Shown: positions 25,382 to 34,110, numbered from the stretch's first letter. The stretch: 64,000 nt of DNA from Paenibacillus amylolyticus (GCF_001570725.1 NZ_BCNV01000011.1:292581-356580), one strand, 5' to 3'. Numbers and translations are program-made. The notes: a model not told the origin generated them from the letters alone.

Positions 25382-26509
25382 ATGACTAAACCAGGATCGG
25401 CTGTTACAACCACATATTGGCAAGAAGTAATGCAGAGATTGGAACGAAAAGTAGGTGAAATGAAAGAACATATTGGAGATAAATGCCCTCATTTTGCAGG
25501 AAAGGACGGCAAGTACGATAACATCAATACCGACTGGTGGGCTTCGGGTTTCTGGCCTGGCATGTTATGGATTATGTATGATATGACGGGAGAACAATCC
25601 TATCGGGATGCGTCATGGTCGTGGGATGAGATGCTGGAGCAATGGTTTGTTAAACCTACCGTGGAGCTTCATCATGATGTGGGCTTCCAGTTCCTCTCCA
25701 CCGCTGTTATCAAACACAAAATCACAGGCGACGAAGATGCGCTCAGACGTGGTCTGGAGGCAGCCAATTTCCTCGCAGGTCGTTACAATCCGGCAGGGAA
25801 ATTCATTCGAGCCTGGAATGAGGATAAATACGGTTGGGCCATCATTGATTGCATGCTAAATATCTCTCTGTTGTTCTGGGCCACTGAAGTGACGGGTGAC
25901 CCTCGGTACAGACATATTGCCTTCAATCATGCCGAAACGACCATGCAATATGGTGTCCGACAAGATGGATCGACCAAACATATCATCTCCTTTGATCCAG
26001 AAGATGGACGATATATTGAATGTTTTGGTGGTCAAGGATATGCCCCGGATTCATCATGGAGTCGAGGTACATCATGGGGTCTCTATGGATTCGCCAACAC
26101 GTATCGGTATACCCAGGATGAACGATTCCTGAACACAGCGAAACGGATCGCACATTACTTTATTGCTGCGCTGCCAGAGGATCATGTCCCCTACTGGGAT
26201 TTCAGACTTCCGACGCTGGAAGGCCAGTCCCGCGACAGTTCCGCCGCAGCCATTGGTGCATCCGGTCTTCTAGAGCTGGCCGCCGTCGTTCCCGAAGGCG
26301 AGAAACGCCTTTACACAAATGCAGCTGAACGTATCCTTCGTTCTTTAACCGAGAACTATGCTGTCTGGGATCAACCCGAGCGTGAATCGATTTTGTTGCA
26401 CGCTACAGGCAGCGGTAATTCCTTCATCGATGTCTCTCTGATCTATGGGGATTATTATTATCTGGAAGCGGTTGCGAAGTTAAATAGTTGGAAGCACCGG
26501 GTGTACTGA
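25382..26509 (+). CDS. Glycoside hydrolase family 88 protein
   Basis: Protein of 375 residues with the (alpha/alpha)6-barrel pattern of unsaturated glucuronyl hydrolases. These remove the 4,5-unsaturated uronic acid left by polysaccharide lyases, via hydration of the double bond. Candidate catalytic acids are Asp in LHHDVGFQF (about residue 100) and Asp in WAIIDCMLN (about 160). SWSRGTSWGLYGFA and SFIDVSLIYGDYYYLEA are family signatures. No signal peptide is present, so it acts inside on imported oligosaccharides. CAGGAGG precedes the ATG. No lyase or transporter gene is adjacent. Confidence 0.9.
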   Translation: MTKPGSAVTTTYWQEVMQRLERKVGEMKEHIGDKCPHFAGKDGKYDNINTDWWASGFWPGMLWIMYDMTGEQSYRDASWSWDEMLEQWFVKPTVELHHDVGFQFLSTAVIKHKITGDEDALRRGLEAANFLAGRYNPAGKFIRAWNEDKYGWAIIDCMLNISLLFWATEVTGDPRYRHIAFNHAETTMQYGVRQDGSTKHIISFDPEDGRYIECFGGQGYAPDSSWSRGTSWGLYGFANTYRYTQDERFLNTAKRIAHYFIAALPEDHVPYWDFRLPTLEGQSRDSSAAAIGASGLLELAAVVPEGEKRLYTNAAERILRSLTENYAVWDQPERESILLHATGSGNSFIDVSLIYGDYYYLEAVAKLNSWKHRVY

Positions 26510-26547
26510 TTTTGGTGGTGATATAGGTGTAACCGACCTAAAACAAA

Positions 26548-26591
26548 AAAAGATGCCGATCTCACTGTATTGTGAGAGGGCATCTTTTTCA
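26548..26591. terminator. Bidirectional terminator
   Basis: AAGATGCCGATCTCAC / GTGAGAGGGCATCTTTTT between the convergent GH88 and oxidoreductase genes. Confidence 0.88.
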
Positions 26592-26600
26592 CGTAAAAAA

Positions 26601-27758
26601 CTACAAATCCAACTTGCTACCGAGCGTAATACTCGCATCCTCGAAGTTCTCTACCGTCGTCTTCTTTTCATAAAAGTGTACGGCATGTTGCATAATTCCT
26701 TCTCTTGTGTAAAACGCGTCTTCCGCCCCTATTGGAAAAATAACCTTTTCTCCCGTGCTTGCCGACTTATAGATACCCACAATCAGTTCAAGCGTATTTC
26801 GACCACTTTCTCCATCCACCAGAAGGGGTGATCCTGTCTCAATAGCGTTTAACACGTTCTCAACTTGCCCAGCGTGACCGACATGAACAACATCCGGTAA
26901 TTCGTCAGCCAGCGTCTGAATCTGCTGTTCCAGCTCTTGATTGGATTCTGGAAATCCGTTACTCCGTGCAGTAGAAGCAACCACTTTCCAAGGTGCAGAT
27001 ACCCGGGCTTCTTTGCCCTGAAAAATTAACTGTTGCTCCTCTCCGTGATGCACAACCGAACTGGTAATCATGCCAAGCGCCCCTTCCTGGAAGCGTAGCA
27101 TCGCCATGGATATATCCTCAACTTCGGCATTATCATGTGCCGTATTAGCCATCATCGCCTGCAATTCCACTGGAGGTCCCATCATCCAAAGCAGTGCATC
27201 AATATGATGCACTGCATGATTGAGGGTGCAGCCTCCGCCTTCTTTTTCCCATGTTCCGCGCCACCACAGATCATAATAATTGTGGCCCCGCCACCAGAAA
27301 GAATCAACCTGCACATGTAAAATGGGGCCCATCTGTTTACTGTCCAGCACACCTTTCAGCTTCATCATCGGTGTCGTAAACCGATTCTGAGCTACAACGG
27401 ATAGTAGCTTGCCACTTGCTTGCGCTGCTCTCAGCATCAGATCTGCTTCCTCCAGAGAAGATGCCATCGGCTTTTCGACCAGCACATGCGCACCTGCCTG
27501 CATGAAATCACACGCAATTGGAGCATGTGTATACGGCGGCGTACAGACTGAAACCAGATCTATATTCTGGGCAAGTAACTCTGTGTAATCCCTGATCGCT
27601 TGCGCACCTTCCAGTCCATATTCGTTAATTCGCTTCTGTGCTTTATCCACGTACATGTCGACCACAGCAACAATCTGACATCGCTCAGGAAATGCCAAAT
27701 ATGCTGAGATATGTGCTCCACTAATTGCACCTGCTCCGATAATTGCCACTTTTAACAT
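26601..27758 (-). CDS. Gfo/Idh/MocA-family oxidoreductase
   Basis: NAD(P)-dependent sugar or inositol dehydrogenase-like protein of 385 residues. The N-terminal Rossmann motif is AIIGAGAISGAHISAYL, followed by the family EKPMASSLEEAD motif with its catalytic Lys (about residue 95), and NHAVHHIDALLWMMG. The substrate is not identifiable. GGGAGG precedes the ATG. It is convergent with the GH88 gene and divergent from the second AraC regulator, so this regulator-enzyme pair mirrors the first; together they suggest uronic acid or glycan breakdown. Confidence 0.9.
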   Translation of the reverse strand: MLKVAIIGAGAISGAHISAYLAFPERCQIVAVVDMYVDKAQKRINEYGLEGAQAIRDYTELLAQNIDLVSVCTPPYTHAPIACDFMQAGAHVLVEKPMASSLEEADLMLRAAQASGKLLSVVAQNRFTTPMMKLKGVLDSKQMGPILHVQVDSFWWRGHNYYDLWWRGTWEKEGGGCTLNHAVHHIDALLWMMGPPVELQAMMANTAHDNAEVEDISMAMLRFQEGALGMITSSVVHHGEEQQLIFQGKEARVSAPWKVVASTARSNGFPESNQELEQQIQTLADELPDVVHVGHAGQVENVLNAIETGSPLLVDGESGRNTLELIVGIYKSASTGEKVIFPIGAEDAFYTREGIMQHAVHFYEKKTTVENFEDASITLGSKLDL

Positions 27759-27797
27759 CGTTGCATGCCTCCCTTAGTCCCTTCACAATACACAATA

Positions 27798-27812
27798 ATA
27801 AAGCGCTTTTAT
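27798..27812. promoter_or_regulatory. Palindromic operator between divergent genes
   Basis: ATAAAGCGCTTTTAT has a perfect AAAGCGCTTT core, the type bound by LacI/CcpA-family proteins. It lies between the oxidoreductase gene and the second AraC gene. Confidence 0.4.
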
Positions 27813-27869
27813 GCGTTCATCTTGTGCTAAAATAAAACTATCTTGCGCATGTTAAGGGAGGCAATCCTG

Positions 27870-28742
27870 ATGTCCATCATCCTGGGAGAACAATTTAATC
27901 TGGCCTGTCGTCGTACATCCAACACTACGTTTCGCGAAGTGTTTCATGCTCATTCGCAGATGGAGATAACCTATATCCACGAGGGATATGGGCAGTTGAT
28001 CACCGAAGGGCAGGTTTTCTCTCTTGAACCTGGTATGCTCATGATTTTTCGACCTTTTCAATTGCACCACGTCCAGATTCAAGTATCCAGACAGCAGCCT
28101 TTCATTCGAAATGTACTCATGGTTGAGCTTGATATATTGAAGGCACTTTGGTCGCATTTTGTGGCGACTCACCACTTCATACAGGATCTGCTGGGAGAGC
28201 AATCCCCCATTCAGCCGATCCGACTTGCTGACACTTCCCCTCTCGTTCAACGAATGGAACAATATGCAGATACGTATCCAGGTCTGCTTCCCCACGAAGT
28301 AGATGAGGATACTCGCCTCTTTTTATTGGATCTGCTCGCACAGCTTCGCTATCTGTGGCAAGACGGCCAGCAGCGCCGCTCCCAGGATGTACTCTCGTCC
28401 AGTGCAAGCGTTCTTCACCCTCATGCCGAAGCCATCATGCAATGGATTGAACAGCATTACCATGAGCCTTTTCGTTTGGAGGATATCGCAGATACACTTC
28501 ATTTATCTCCCTATCATCTGTCTCATGTTTTCAAAAAAGCGACCCGAACCACAATCGTTGCGTATGCTCAAGCCACCCGCATTCGTCATGCCTGTGCGCT
28601 GCTCACCCGTTCCTCGCTCACCGTTCCCGAAATCGGTCACCGTGTTGGTATGACCAGCCCCTCCTACTTTTGCAAAGTATTCCGTACTGCCACAGGATCT
28701 ACACCACATCAATATCGGCTGAAGGTGCAGGGGTGGAAGTAA
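27870..28742 (+). CDS. AraC-family transcriptional regulator (2)
   Basis: Protein of 290 residues. A cupin-type N-terminus (FHAHSQMEITYIHEGYGQLITEGQVFSLEPGMLMIFRPFQLHHV) precedes a double helix-turn-helix C-terminus (LEDIADTLHLSPYHLSHVFKKATRTT and VPEIGHRVGMTSPSYFCKVFRTATGSTPHQYR). The start is the ATG at 27870 after AAGGGAGG. It is divergent from the Gfo/Idh/MocA gene, its probable target. It is a homologue of the regulator at 24368 but clearly different in sequence, so this is not a recent duplication. Confidence 0.9.
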   Translation: MSIILGEQFNLACRRTSNTTFREVFHAHSQMEITYIHEGYGQLITEGQVFSLEPGMLMIFRPFQLHHVQIQVSRQQPFIRNVLMVELDILKALWSHFVATHHFIQDLLGEQSPIQPIRLADTSPLVQRMEQYADTYPGLLPHEVDEDTRLFLLDLLAQLRYLWQDGQQRRSQDVLSSSASVLHPHAEAIMQWIEQHYHEPFRLEDIADTLHLSPYHLSHVFKKATRTTIVAYAQATRIRHACALLTRSSLTVPEIGHRVGMTSPSYFCKVFRTATGSTPHQYRLKVQGWK

Positions 28743-28813
28743 TAATCCGCATGAATACTCCCATCCTTGTCTTCACTATCAGTTCACACTTATTGAATTT
28801 AATCCCCCATCAA

Positions 28814-28871
28814 TTCTTCAGATTTTCTTTAGAAATATACCCATGAAATCCTTAGTTTTTTTCAATATGAT
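28814..28871 (+). promoter_or_regulatory. Response-regulator box and promoter of mprF
   Basis: TTCTTCAGATT (28814) and TTCTTTAGAAA (28825) form an 11-bp direct repeat. A third partial half-site ATCCTTAG starts at 28848, and -10 TATGAT lies at 28866. No good -35 is present, as expected for an activated promoter. The same spacing (11, 23, 18) recurs before the PAP2 and dedA genes. Confidence 0.7.
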
Positions 28872-28961
28872 TCCTGTACGGCAGGAAGCTCGCAAAATAC
28901 CCATGCCCCTGCCCAATAACGTTAAAATTCTATTTTTCATAAAGGTGGAGTCCAAGACACA

Positions 28962-31595
28962 ATGAAAGATTTGCTTCAAAACCTTAAGTTATTTCAGTTT
29001 CTAAAAGCTTGTTATCAATCCAGAATCATTAGAGCTCTAATCCCTGTAACGATTCTCGTCATCGTCTATGTATATGGAAGACATGAGATTCAGCGTATTA
29101 ATATAGCTAGCATTATTCATGAAATACATATGAAGCCGGTTCATGTCATCATTCAATTAATCATTGCTTCTTTTCTAGCCGTATCTGTAATGAGTACGTA
29201 TGATTTTCTTATTCGCAAACAGTTTAAGCTCGATATTCATTGGATAACCACATATCGTTACGCCTGGATCGCTAACACTTTTAATAATATGGTTGGGTTC
29301 GCAGGTCTTACCGGTGTAGGATTACGTGCGTTTCTTTATAAGAAAAGCGGGATTCCCATGAAAACAATGGGCGCTGCCATACTTTTTTTATCGCCTATTT
29401 TATTGGTTGGCCTATCCTTGCTTGGCGGTCTTGCACTAATCGGTATTTTGCCTGTAGAACCCCTATTTGAACAACATCCTTGGCTTCGACTCGGTGTATG
29501 GGGAGTTGCCTTATACTTGCCATTTTTCTTACTCATGCAACGTTCATCCCTATTCGCCAAATGGTTTAACAAGGGAAATGGCAGATTACCATGGGGCGTC
29601 ATTCTCGCTTCTCTGGGTTCATCTGTTCTGGAATGGGCTTGTGCAGGAACATTATTTTGGTTGTTTGCTTTTTCTGATCTGCATCCCTTACCGTTTGCAC
29701 CGGTAATGGGGGTATACGTTGTGGCAGCCATTGCGGGAATCATTAGTATGGCTCCAGGCGGCATTGGTGCTTTTGATCTGATCGCCTTACTCGGATTGCA
29801 GACATTAGGTGTTGAGCCTTCTCGAGCACTGATGATTTTGTTGTTATTCCGCATGTTTTACTTTGTCATTCCTTGGCTCATCGGTCTGATATTGGCCGGG
29901 CTTGAGATGCGTCCAAGTCGAAAGCAATGGCAGGATATTACGAAGAACTGTTTCAATGCTACACGTAACATATGGGTCAGATGCTGGAATTGGCCTTCAC
30001 GTTTCAGTTTGCTTAGTGATCTGGGTGCGTGGATACTTGGCAAGCTCGTATTCGCTAGCGGGGTCCTTCTACTCATCTCCGCGGTTTCTCCAGGTTTTAT
30101 AGATCGGTTGCGCTTCATGGAACATCTGTTATCTTTATCCATGATGCGCTTATCTGAACAATTGTCAGTAACTATCGGTATCATGCTTATCGTCATATCC
30201 TGGGGGATATCCATGCGTATTCGCCGAGCATACTTGTGGACTGGAGCATTGTTGTTAGCAGGAGCCATTTTCACATTTGCCAAAGGATTTGATTACGAAG
30301 AAGCACTTATATTATTAACCGTGGCGTTCATTCTGTGGATATCTCCTACACGATTTAATCGTGAGAGTGTTCGTATATCTGCACGTAGCATCTGGATCTG
30401 GACGTTTCTTGCCCTAATCTCATCGTTGTCGTATTACATTATTGGGTCACAGCTGCATCCGGCTATTCTGCAACATCTACCCATGCGTGCGCAACAATGG
30501 GTGTCACATCCTCACGACTATATGTTAACAGCGCTTAGTGGATTAATGGGCGCTTTGATTGTGATGGCTTTTGTCTTCACATTACGTCCGTCTCGCTATA
30601 CAGAAATGCGCCCTAATGAAGAAGATATCGATAAATTCACTCAATTCATTGCTACAGAAGACGGTAATCTGTTAACTCATCTCCTCTATCTGGGTGACAA
30701 ACATTTTTACTGGGCCCAAAATGATCAGGTTCTGATTCCGTACGCTCAAGTACGTCAGAAACTCATCGTACTTGGTGATCCAATCGGCAATAAAAACCTT
30801 GTTGGTGCTGCAATTCAACAATTTCAGAGCTATGCGCATCATTATGCATTGACCGTGGTTTTTTATCAGGCTACACCTGAATACCTATCCATCTATCATG
30901 AGAATGGCTACAAATTTTTCAAACTAGGTGAAGAAGCTTTGGTACCTTTAGACACCTTTACCCTAAGTGGGAAAAGTAATCAAAACTTACGAACAGCCTT
31001 AAATAAGTCAGCTCGCGAAGGGCAGAACTTTGAAGTATTATCCCCGCCATATTCTTCAGAATTACTCTCTGAATTGCGTCAGATTTCGGACGAGTGGCTC
31101 GGTGACCGTAAAGAAAAAACGTACTCATTAGGGTGGTTCAACGAAACCTATATTCAGCGCTCCCCCTTAACACTGCTTCGTAATGCACAAGGCAATATTT
31201 TGGCTTTTGCAACGCTGGCCCCATCCTATAGTCAACATCAAGTCATCTCCATTGATCTGATGCGTCATCTGAATGATACACCGAACGGTACGATGGATGT
31301 GCTATTTGTACGATTGATTGAATGGGCCAAAGAACAGGGGTATTCTTACTTTAATCTCGGAATGTCTCCGCTCTCCAGCGTCGGTGAGAATCAGAACTCT
31401 CATCGTGAAGAAAAACTAGCCCGTCTGGTCTTTCGATATGGTGGGTACTGGTATGGATTTGAAGGACTACGCCGTTATAAGGAAAAATTCTCTCCGGAAT
31501 GGCATGCAAGATACTTGGCTTATCCTTCAGGCATGGCCCTTCCCATGCTTACGCTTGATCTTATTCGGTTAGTATCCCGCTGTCCTAATGAGTAA
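28962..31595 (+). CDS. mprF: Phosphatidylglycerol lysyltransferase MprF
   Basis: Protein of 877 residues, full MprF length. The N-terminal ~520 residues hold about 14 membrane helices including the flippase domain (IANTFNNMVGFAGLTGVGLRAFLYKKSG and GGIGAFDLIALLGLQTLG). The C-terminal ~330 residues form the cytoplasmic DUF2156/GNAT-like synthase that moves lysine (or alanine) from tRNA to phosphatidylglycerol (YAQVRQKLIVLGDPIGNK, SLGWFNETYI, YFNLGMSPLSSVG). The product lowers membrane charge and protects from cationic peptides. The ATG follows AAAGGTGGAG. The promoter carries the shared regulator box. Confidence 0.95.
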   Translation: MKDLLQNLKLFQFLKACYQSRIIRALIPVTILVIVYVYGRHEIQRINIASIIHEIHMKPVHVIIQLIIASFLAVSVMSTYDFLIRKQFKLDIHWITTYRYAWIANTFNNMVGFAGLTGVGLRAFLYKKSGIPMKTMGAAILFLSPILLVGLSLLGGLALIGILPVEPLFEQHPWLRLGVWGVALYLPFFLLMQRSSLFAKWFNKGNGRLPWGVILASLGSSVLEWACAGTLFWLFAFSDLHPLPFAPVMGVYVVAAIAGIISMAPGGIGAFDLIALLGLQTLGVEPSRALMILLLFRMFYFVIPWLIGLILAGLEMRPSRKQWQDITKNCFNATRNIWVRCWNWPSRFSLLSDLGAWILGKLVFASGVLLLISAVSPGFIDRLRFMEHLLSLSMMRLSEQLSVTIGIMLIVISWGISMRIRRAYLWTGALLLAGAIFTFAKGFDYEEALILLTVAFILWISPTRFNRESVRISARSIWIWTFLALISSLSYYIIGSQLHPAILQHLPMRAQQWVSHPHDYMLTALSGLMGALIVMAFVFTLRPSRYTEMRPNEEDIDKFTQFIATEDGNLLTHLLYLGDKHFYWAQNDQVLIPYAQVRQKLIVLGDPIGNKNLVGAAIQQFQSYAHHYALTVVFYQATPEYLSIYHENGYKFFKLGEEALVPLDTFTLSGKSNQNLRTALNKSAREGQNFEVLSPPYSSELLSELRQISDEWLGDRKEKTYSLGWFNETYIQRSPLTLLRNAQGNILAFATLAPSYSQHQVISIDLMRHLNDTPNGTMDVLFVRLIEWAKEQGYSYFNLGMSPLSSVGENQNSHREEKLARLVFRYGGYWYGFEGLRRYKEKFSPEWHARYLAYPSGMALPMLTLDLIRLVSRCPNE

Positions 31596-31683
31596 TGGTA
31601 GGGTGAATCTGATATAAAAAAAGACCTCTGGTGTTTATTATGATATAATATACCTAATTTTGATATAACTGGAGGTTTTTTAT

Positions 31684-31845
31684 CTGAGTTATAAAATCCC
31701 CTTTGGTCTTTTGATATTAACTATTTCGATTATCGGATTTGTAATCACCAGAAGCAACCTTGAGGCCTACGCCACGGTATATAGACTTATTGGGGTCTTG
31801 GTTATCTTATCGTCTTACTTCTTTGTCTTTCGAAAGCGGATATAA
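31684..31845 (+). CDS. Putative 53-residue membrane peptide with CTG start
   Basis: Short frame LSYKIPFGLLILTISIIGFVITR.. to VYRLIGVLVILSSYFFVFRKRI: two hydrophobic helices and a basic end. GGAGG lies eight bases upstream of the CTG, ideal spacing, yet no ATG, GTG or TTG exists there. Either CTG is used or the start has decayed. It lies after mprF and before a second tiny membrane ORF. No family recognised; translation is unproven. Confidence 0.35.
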   Translation: MSYKIPFGLLILTISIIGFVITRSNLEAYATVYRLIGVLVILSSYFFVFRKRI

Positions 31846-31875
31846 GGGAGTAACTTAGCAGGGGTGGTTATTACT

Positions 31876-32013
31876 GTGATGATATTTTTCAGCAAATTGT
31901 ACTCAGAATATCTACTGATTCCACGACCTCTACGTTTGTTATTTCTGTGGGGATGGATTGTTTTGTTTTTTGTTACTGGTATAAAATTGAACTGGTTCTA
32001 CTTCCTACAATAA
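31876..32013 (+). CDS. Putative 45-residue membrane peptide
   Basis: GTG start after GGGGTGG (eight-base gap), with an ATG as the next codon as alternative. The peptide has one hydrophobic helix (LRLLFLWGWIVLFFVTGI) and several aromatic residues. It is followed by a strong terminator at 32050. Together with the preceding short frame it makes a pair of tiny membrane ORFs between mprF and the PAP2 gene. Not recognised. Confidence 0.35.
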   Translation: MMIFFSKLYSEYLLIPRPLRLLFLWGWIVLFFVTGIKLNWFYFLQ

Positions 32014-32049
32014 TCTGATTTCAAAAAGTTCGTTTCCATCGGACATAAA

Positions 32050-32094
32050 AAAAGAGCTGAGTCGTCATTATGACGTCTCGGCTCTTCTTTTGTA
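32050..32094 (+). terminator. Rho-independent terminator
   Basis: AAGAGCTGAGTCGTCA / TGACGTCTCGGCTCTT followed by a T-rich run; it separates the mprF unit from the PAP2 unit. Confidence 0.88.
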
Positions 32095-32136
32095 CTATCT
32101 GTTCATACCACTCATTTTCGAGACAAACTTTACCTG

Positions 32137-32194
32137 ATATTCAGAAATTCTTTAGAAAATCCCTCTCAAGTTCTTCAGAGTTTATCTCTACTAT
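32137..32194 (+). promoter_or_regulatory. Response-regulator box and promoter of PAP2 gene
   Basis: Half-sites ATATTCAG (32137), TTCTTTAG (32148) and TTCTTCAG (32171), then -10 TACTAT (32189). Spacing 11, 23 and 18 is identical to the mprF and dedA promoters. Confidence 0.68.
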
Positions 32195-32229
32195 GGATAC
32201 ATTGATAAATCCGTATAGGAGTTGAGCAT

Positions 32230-32877
32230 TTGAAGCTTTCCAATCCGTCATCTACCAAATCAGCCTGGCTTTCCTTGCTTTGGCTTGCAGCCGTTCCAAT
32301 CTTAAATATCTTCTATGGTGTACTAAATCGCCCTGGGGATCATGTTTATAGTCTTGCAACACCCCTGGATTCCATGATCCCTTTTGTCCCGGCCTTCATC
32401 ATTCCTTATGTATTATGGTACCCGTTCATTACAGGTGCATTAATAGCACTTGCTTTTAAGGACAAGCGAACCTATTTTCAAACGCTCATTGCACTTTGCA
32501 GCGGTCTGGTGATCTCATACATCTTCTTCGCTCTGTTCCAGACAGCGATTGAACGCCCGAACATCCAAGGGGAGAAAGGCTTTCTCTTTACCATGGTTGA
32601 TTACATCTACCGTAACGATCAACCCTACAACTGTTTTCCGAGCATTCATGTCCTGACCAGTTATCTGATCTTTAGAGGAACGCATGTGTTTGGACGAGCG
32701 ATATGGGCGATGACTTCCACCCTCTCCGTTCTTATTATGATGTCTACCGTACTGGTGAAACAACATGTCGTCGTAGATATTGCAGGTGGCATCCTGGTTG
32801 GAGAGCTTTGTTTCCGTTTGACTGGAACAACCCTCCACGTTCTCTCATCGCGTGTTAAATCGACTCGATTGGAGTGA
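32230..32877 (+). CDS. PAP2-superfamily membrane phosphatase
   Basis: Integral membrane protein of 215 residues, about six helices. PAP2 motifs: FKDKRTY with QTAIERPNIQ before the third helix, CFPSIHVLTSYL (PSxH with the catalytic His, about residue 140) and VKQHVVVDIAGG (the second His, about 178, and Asp). The family removes phosphate from lipid phosphates such as phosphatidate or undecaprenyl pyrophosphate. TTG start, AGGAG eight bases before. It is first gene of a unit with the degenerate kinase at 32886, under the shared promoter box. Confidence 0.85.
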   Translation: MKLSNPSSTKSAWLSLLWLAAVPILNIFYGVLNRPGDHVYSLATPLDSMIPFVPAFIIPYVLWYPFITGALIALAFKDKRTYFQTLIALCSGLVISYIFFALFQTAIERPNIQGEKGFLFTMVDYIYRNDQPYNCFPSIHVLTSYLIFRGTHVFGRAIWAMTSTLSVLIMMSTVLVKQHVVVDIAGGILVGELCFRLTGTTLHVLSSRVKSTRLE

Positions 32878-32885
32878 GATGAACA

Positions 32886-33971
32886 TTGACAGATTCCCCC
32901 TGGTTTTATCGCAAACATAGCATTCGGTTCCATATCCTGATCAGTTCTGGTTTGAGTTTTCTGATGGCCTTGCTCATGACCTTCATATGCATGCTCCCGC
33001 TTGCCGCAGTTCATCATGTAGCCAAGCTCCATCTATTGCAATTGCACCTGGCATATCTTGTTCTTATCCTATTTACTACGTTTTTTGTGATATCTTTTTT
33101 CATTCTGACTCATCGCATCGTTAGGGAAATTGCCACTTTGGATCACGCGATAAGCATCATATCTGAAGGAGACTTGAGCTATCGAGTGCCTCGGCTTCAA
33201 CTTGTTGAATTAAGAAAATTTTCGTCTCAACTTCAATCCATGGTGGAGCAATTACAAGAACAGATGATCGAGGAATATGAGAGCGAGACCGCCAAGAGAG
33301 AATGGATTGAAGGCATATCAAATGAGCTTTACGCACCCCTGGAAGGGATAATCCGAAACGTGGAGTTGTTAAAAACCAATTCATTTAGGAACCAGGAAGA
33401 ATATAACCGGATTATACAAGAAACATATACAGATGCCTTTCAATTTCGAAAGCTAATGAATGATCTAATCCAGCACGCCCGACTCTCTGCCCATGATACC
33501 CAGTTGAATTTAGAAAAAGCGGACGTCGTTCAGCTTATGCAGCGAACCATTTCTGACTTTGAATCGACAGCGAAAGATCATGACTTTATGGTGGAAAAAG
33601 AGCTGCCTTCTTCTCCAATTATGGCTCATATCGATGTTGTAAAAATAGAAATGGCACTCCATAATCTACTATCCCATGTGCTCAAACACTCCACTAAGCC
33701 AGGTACCATTCGCCTGATCTTCAAAGCTGATCACAGACAGCTCGTTATTGGGATAGAAGGTAATTTCTCCTCTCATCCTGATGCATACGGCATACCTATG
33801 GATCGCACACAACAACATAGCTCATCCCGCACTGCATCAGATGTCTATGCCAGAACTGCAATGGGTCTTCATATCGCCAGAAATATGATTAAGCTTCAGG
33901 GTGGCACGTTAACTTTGAATCACGCGAACAACATTATTGTTGTGACTGTGCCACTTGATCACCGTTCCTGA
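32886..33971 (+). CDS. Degenerate sensor histidine kinase lacking phospho-acceptor His
   Basis: Protein of 361 residues. It aligns from end to end with the intact kinase at 36016: two membrane helices (about 16-75), HAMP region (ISEGDLSYRVP), a dimerisation domain and an ATPase-like domain. The H-box reads GISNELYAPL, with Asn146 (codon 33321-33323, AAT) where the paralogue has GISHDLRTPL. The N-box is HNLLSHVLKHS instead of DNLLMNALKYS, and the glycine-rich ATP lid (GSGLGLSIA) is TAMGLHIA. No frameshift or stop is present. TTG start eight bases after the PAP2 stop. No response regulator is directly beside it. It is probably a pseudokinase that senses or modulates. Confidence 0.85.
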   Translation: MTDSPWFYRKHSIRFHILISSGLSFLMALLMTFICMLPLAAVHHVAKLHLLQLHLAYLVLILFTTFFVISFFILTHRIVREIATLDHAISIISEGDLSYRVPRLQLVELRKFSSQLQSMVEQLQEQMIEEYESETAKREWIEGISNELYAPLEGIIRNVELLKTNSFRNQEEYNRIIQETYTDAFQFRKLMNDLIQHARLSAHDTQLNLEKADVVQLMQRTISDFESTAKDHDFMVEKELPSSPIMAHIDVVKIEMALHNLLSHVLKHSTKPGTIRLIFKADHRQLVIGIEGNFSSHPDAYGIPMDRTQQHSSSRTASDVYARTAMGLHIARNMIKLQGGTLTLNHANNIIVVTVPLDHRS

Positions 33972-33987
33972 TAGTTCCACCTGTTCA

Positions 33988-34019
33988 AGTCTTGCCAGTA
34001 AGTTGGCAAGGCTTTTTTC
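33988..34019 (+). terminator. Rho-independent terminator
   Basis: AGTCTTGCCA / TGGCAAGGCT followed by six T residues; it separates the PAP2 unit from the dedA unit. Confidence 0.88.
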
Positions 34020-34052
34020 TCTTGAACATAGTTGTGTGGCTTTGCTTATGTA

Positions 34053-34110
34053 TTCTTTAGATTTTCTTCAGAAATATGCTCATTAATTCCTTAGTTTTTT
34101 TCATTATGAT
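34053..34110 (+). promoter_or_regulatory. Response-regulator box and promoter of dedA operon
   Basis: TTCTTTAGATT (34053) and TTCTTCAGAAA (34064), third half-site TTCCTTAG (34087), -10 TATGAT (34105). Spacing is the same as before mprF and PAP2, and the surrounding 58 bases are very similar to the mprF promoter. Confidence 0.72.
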
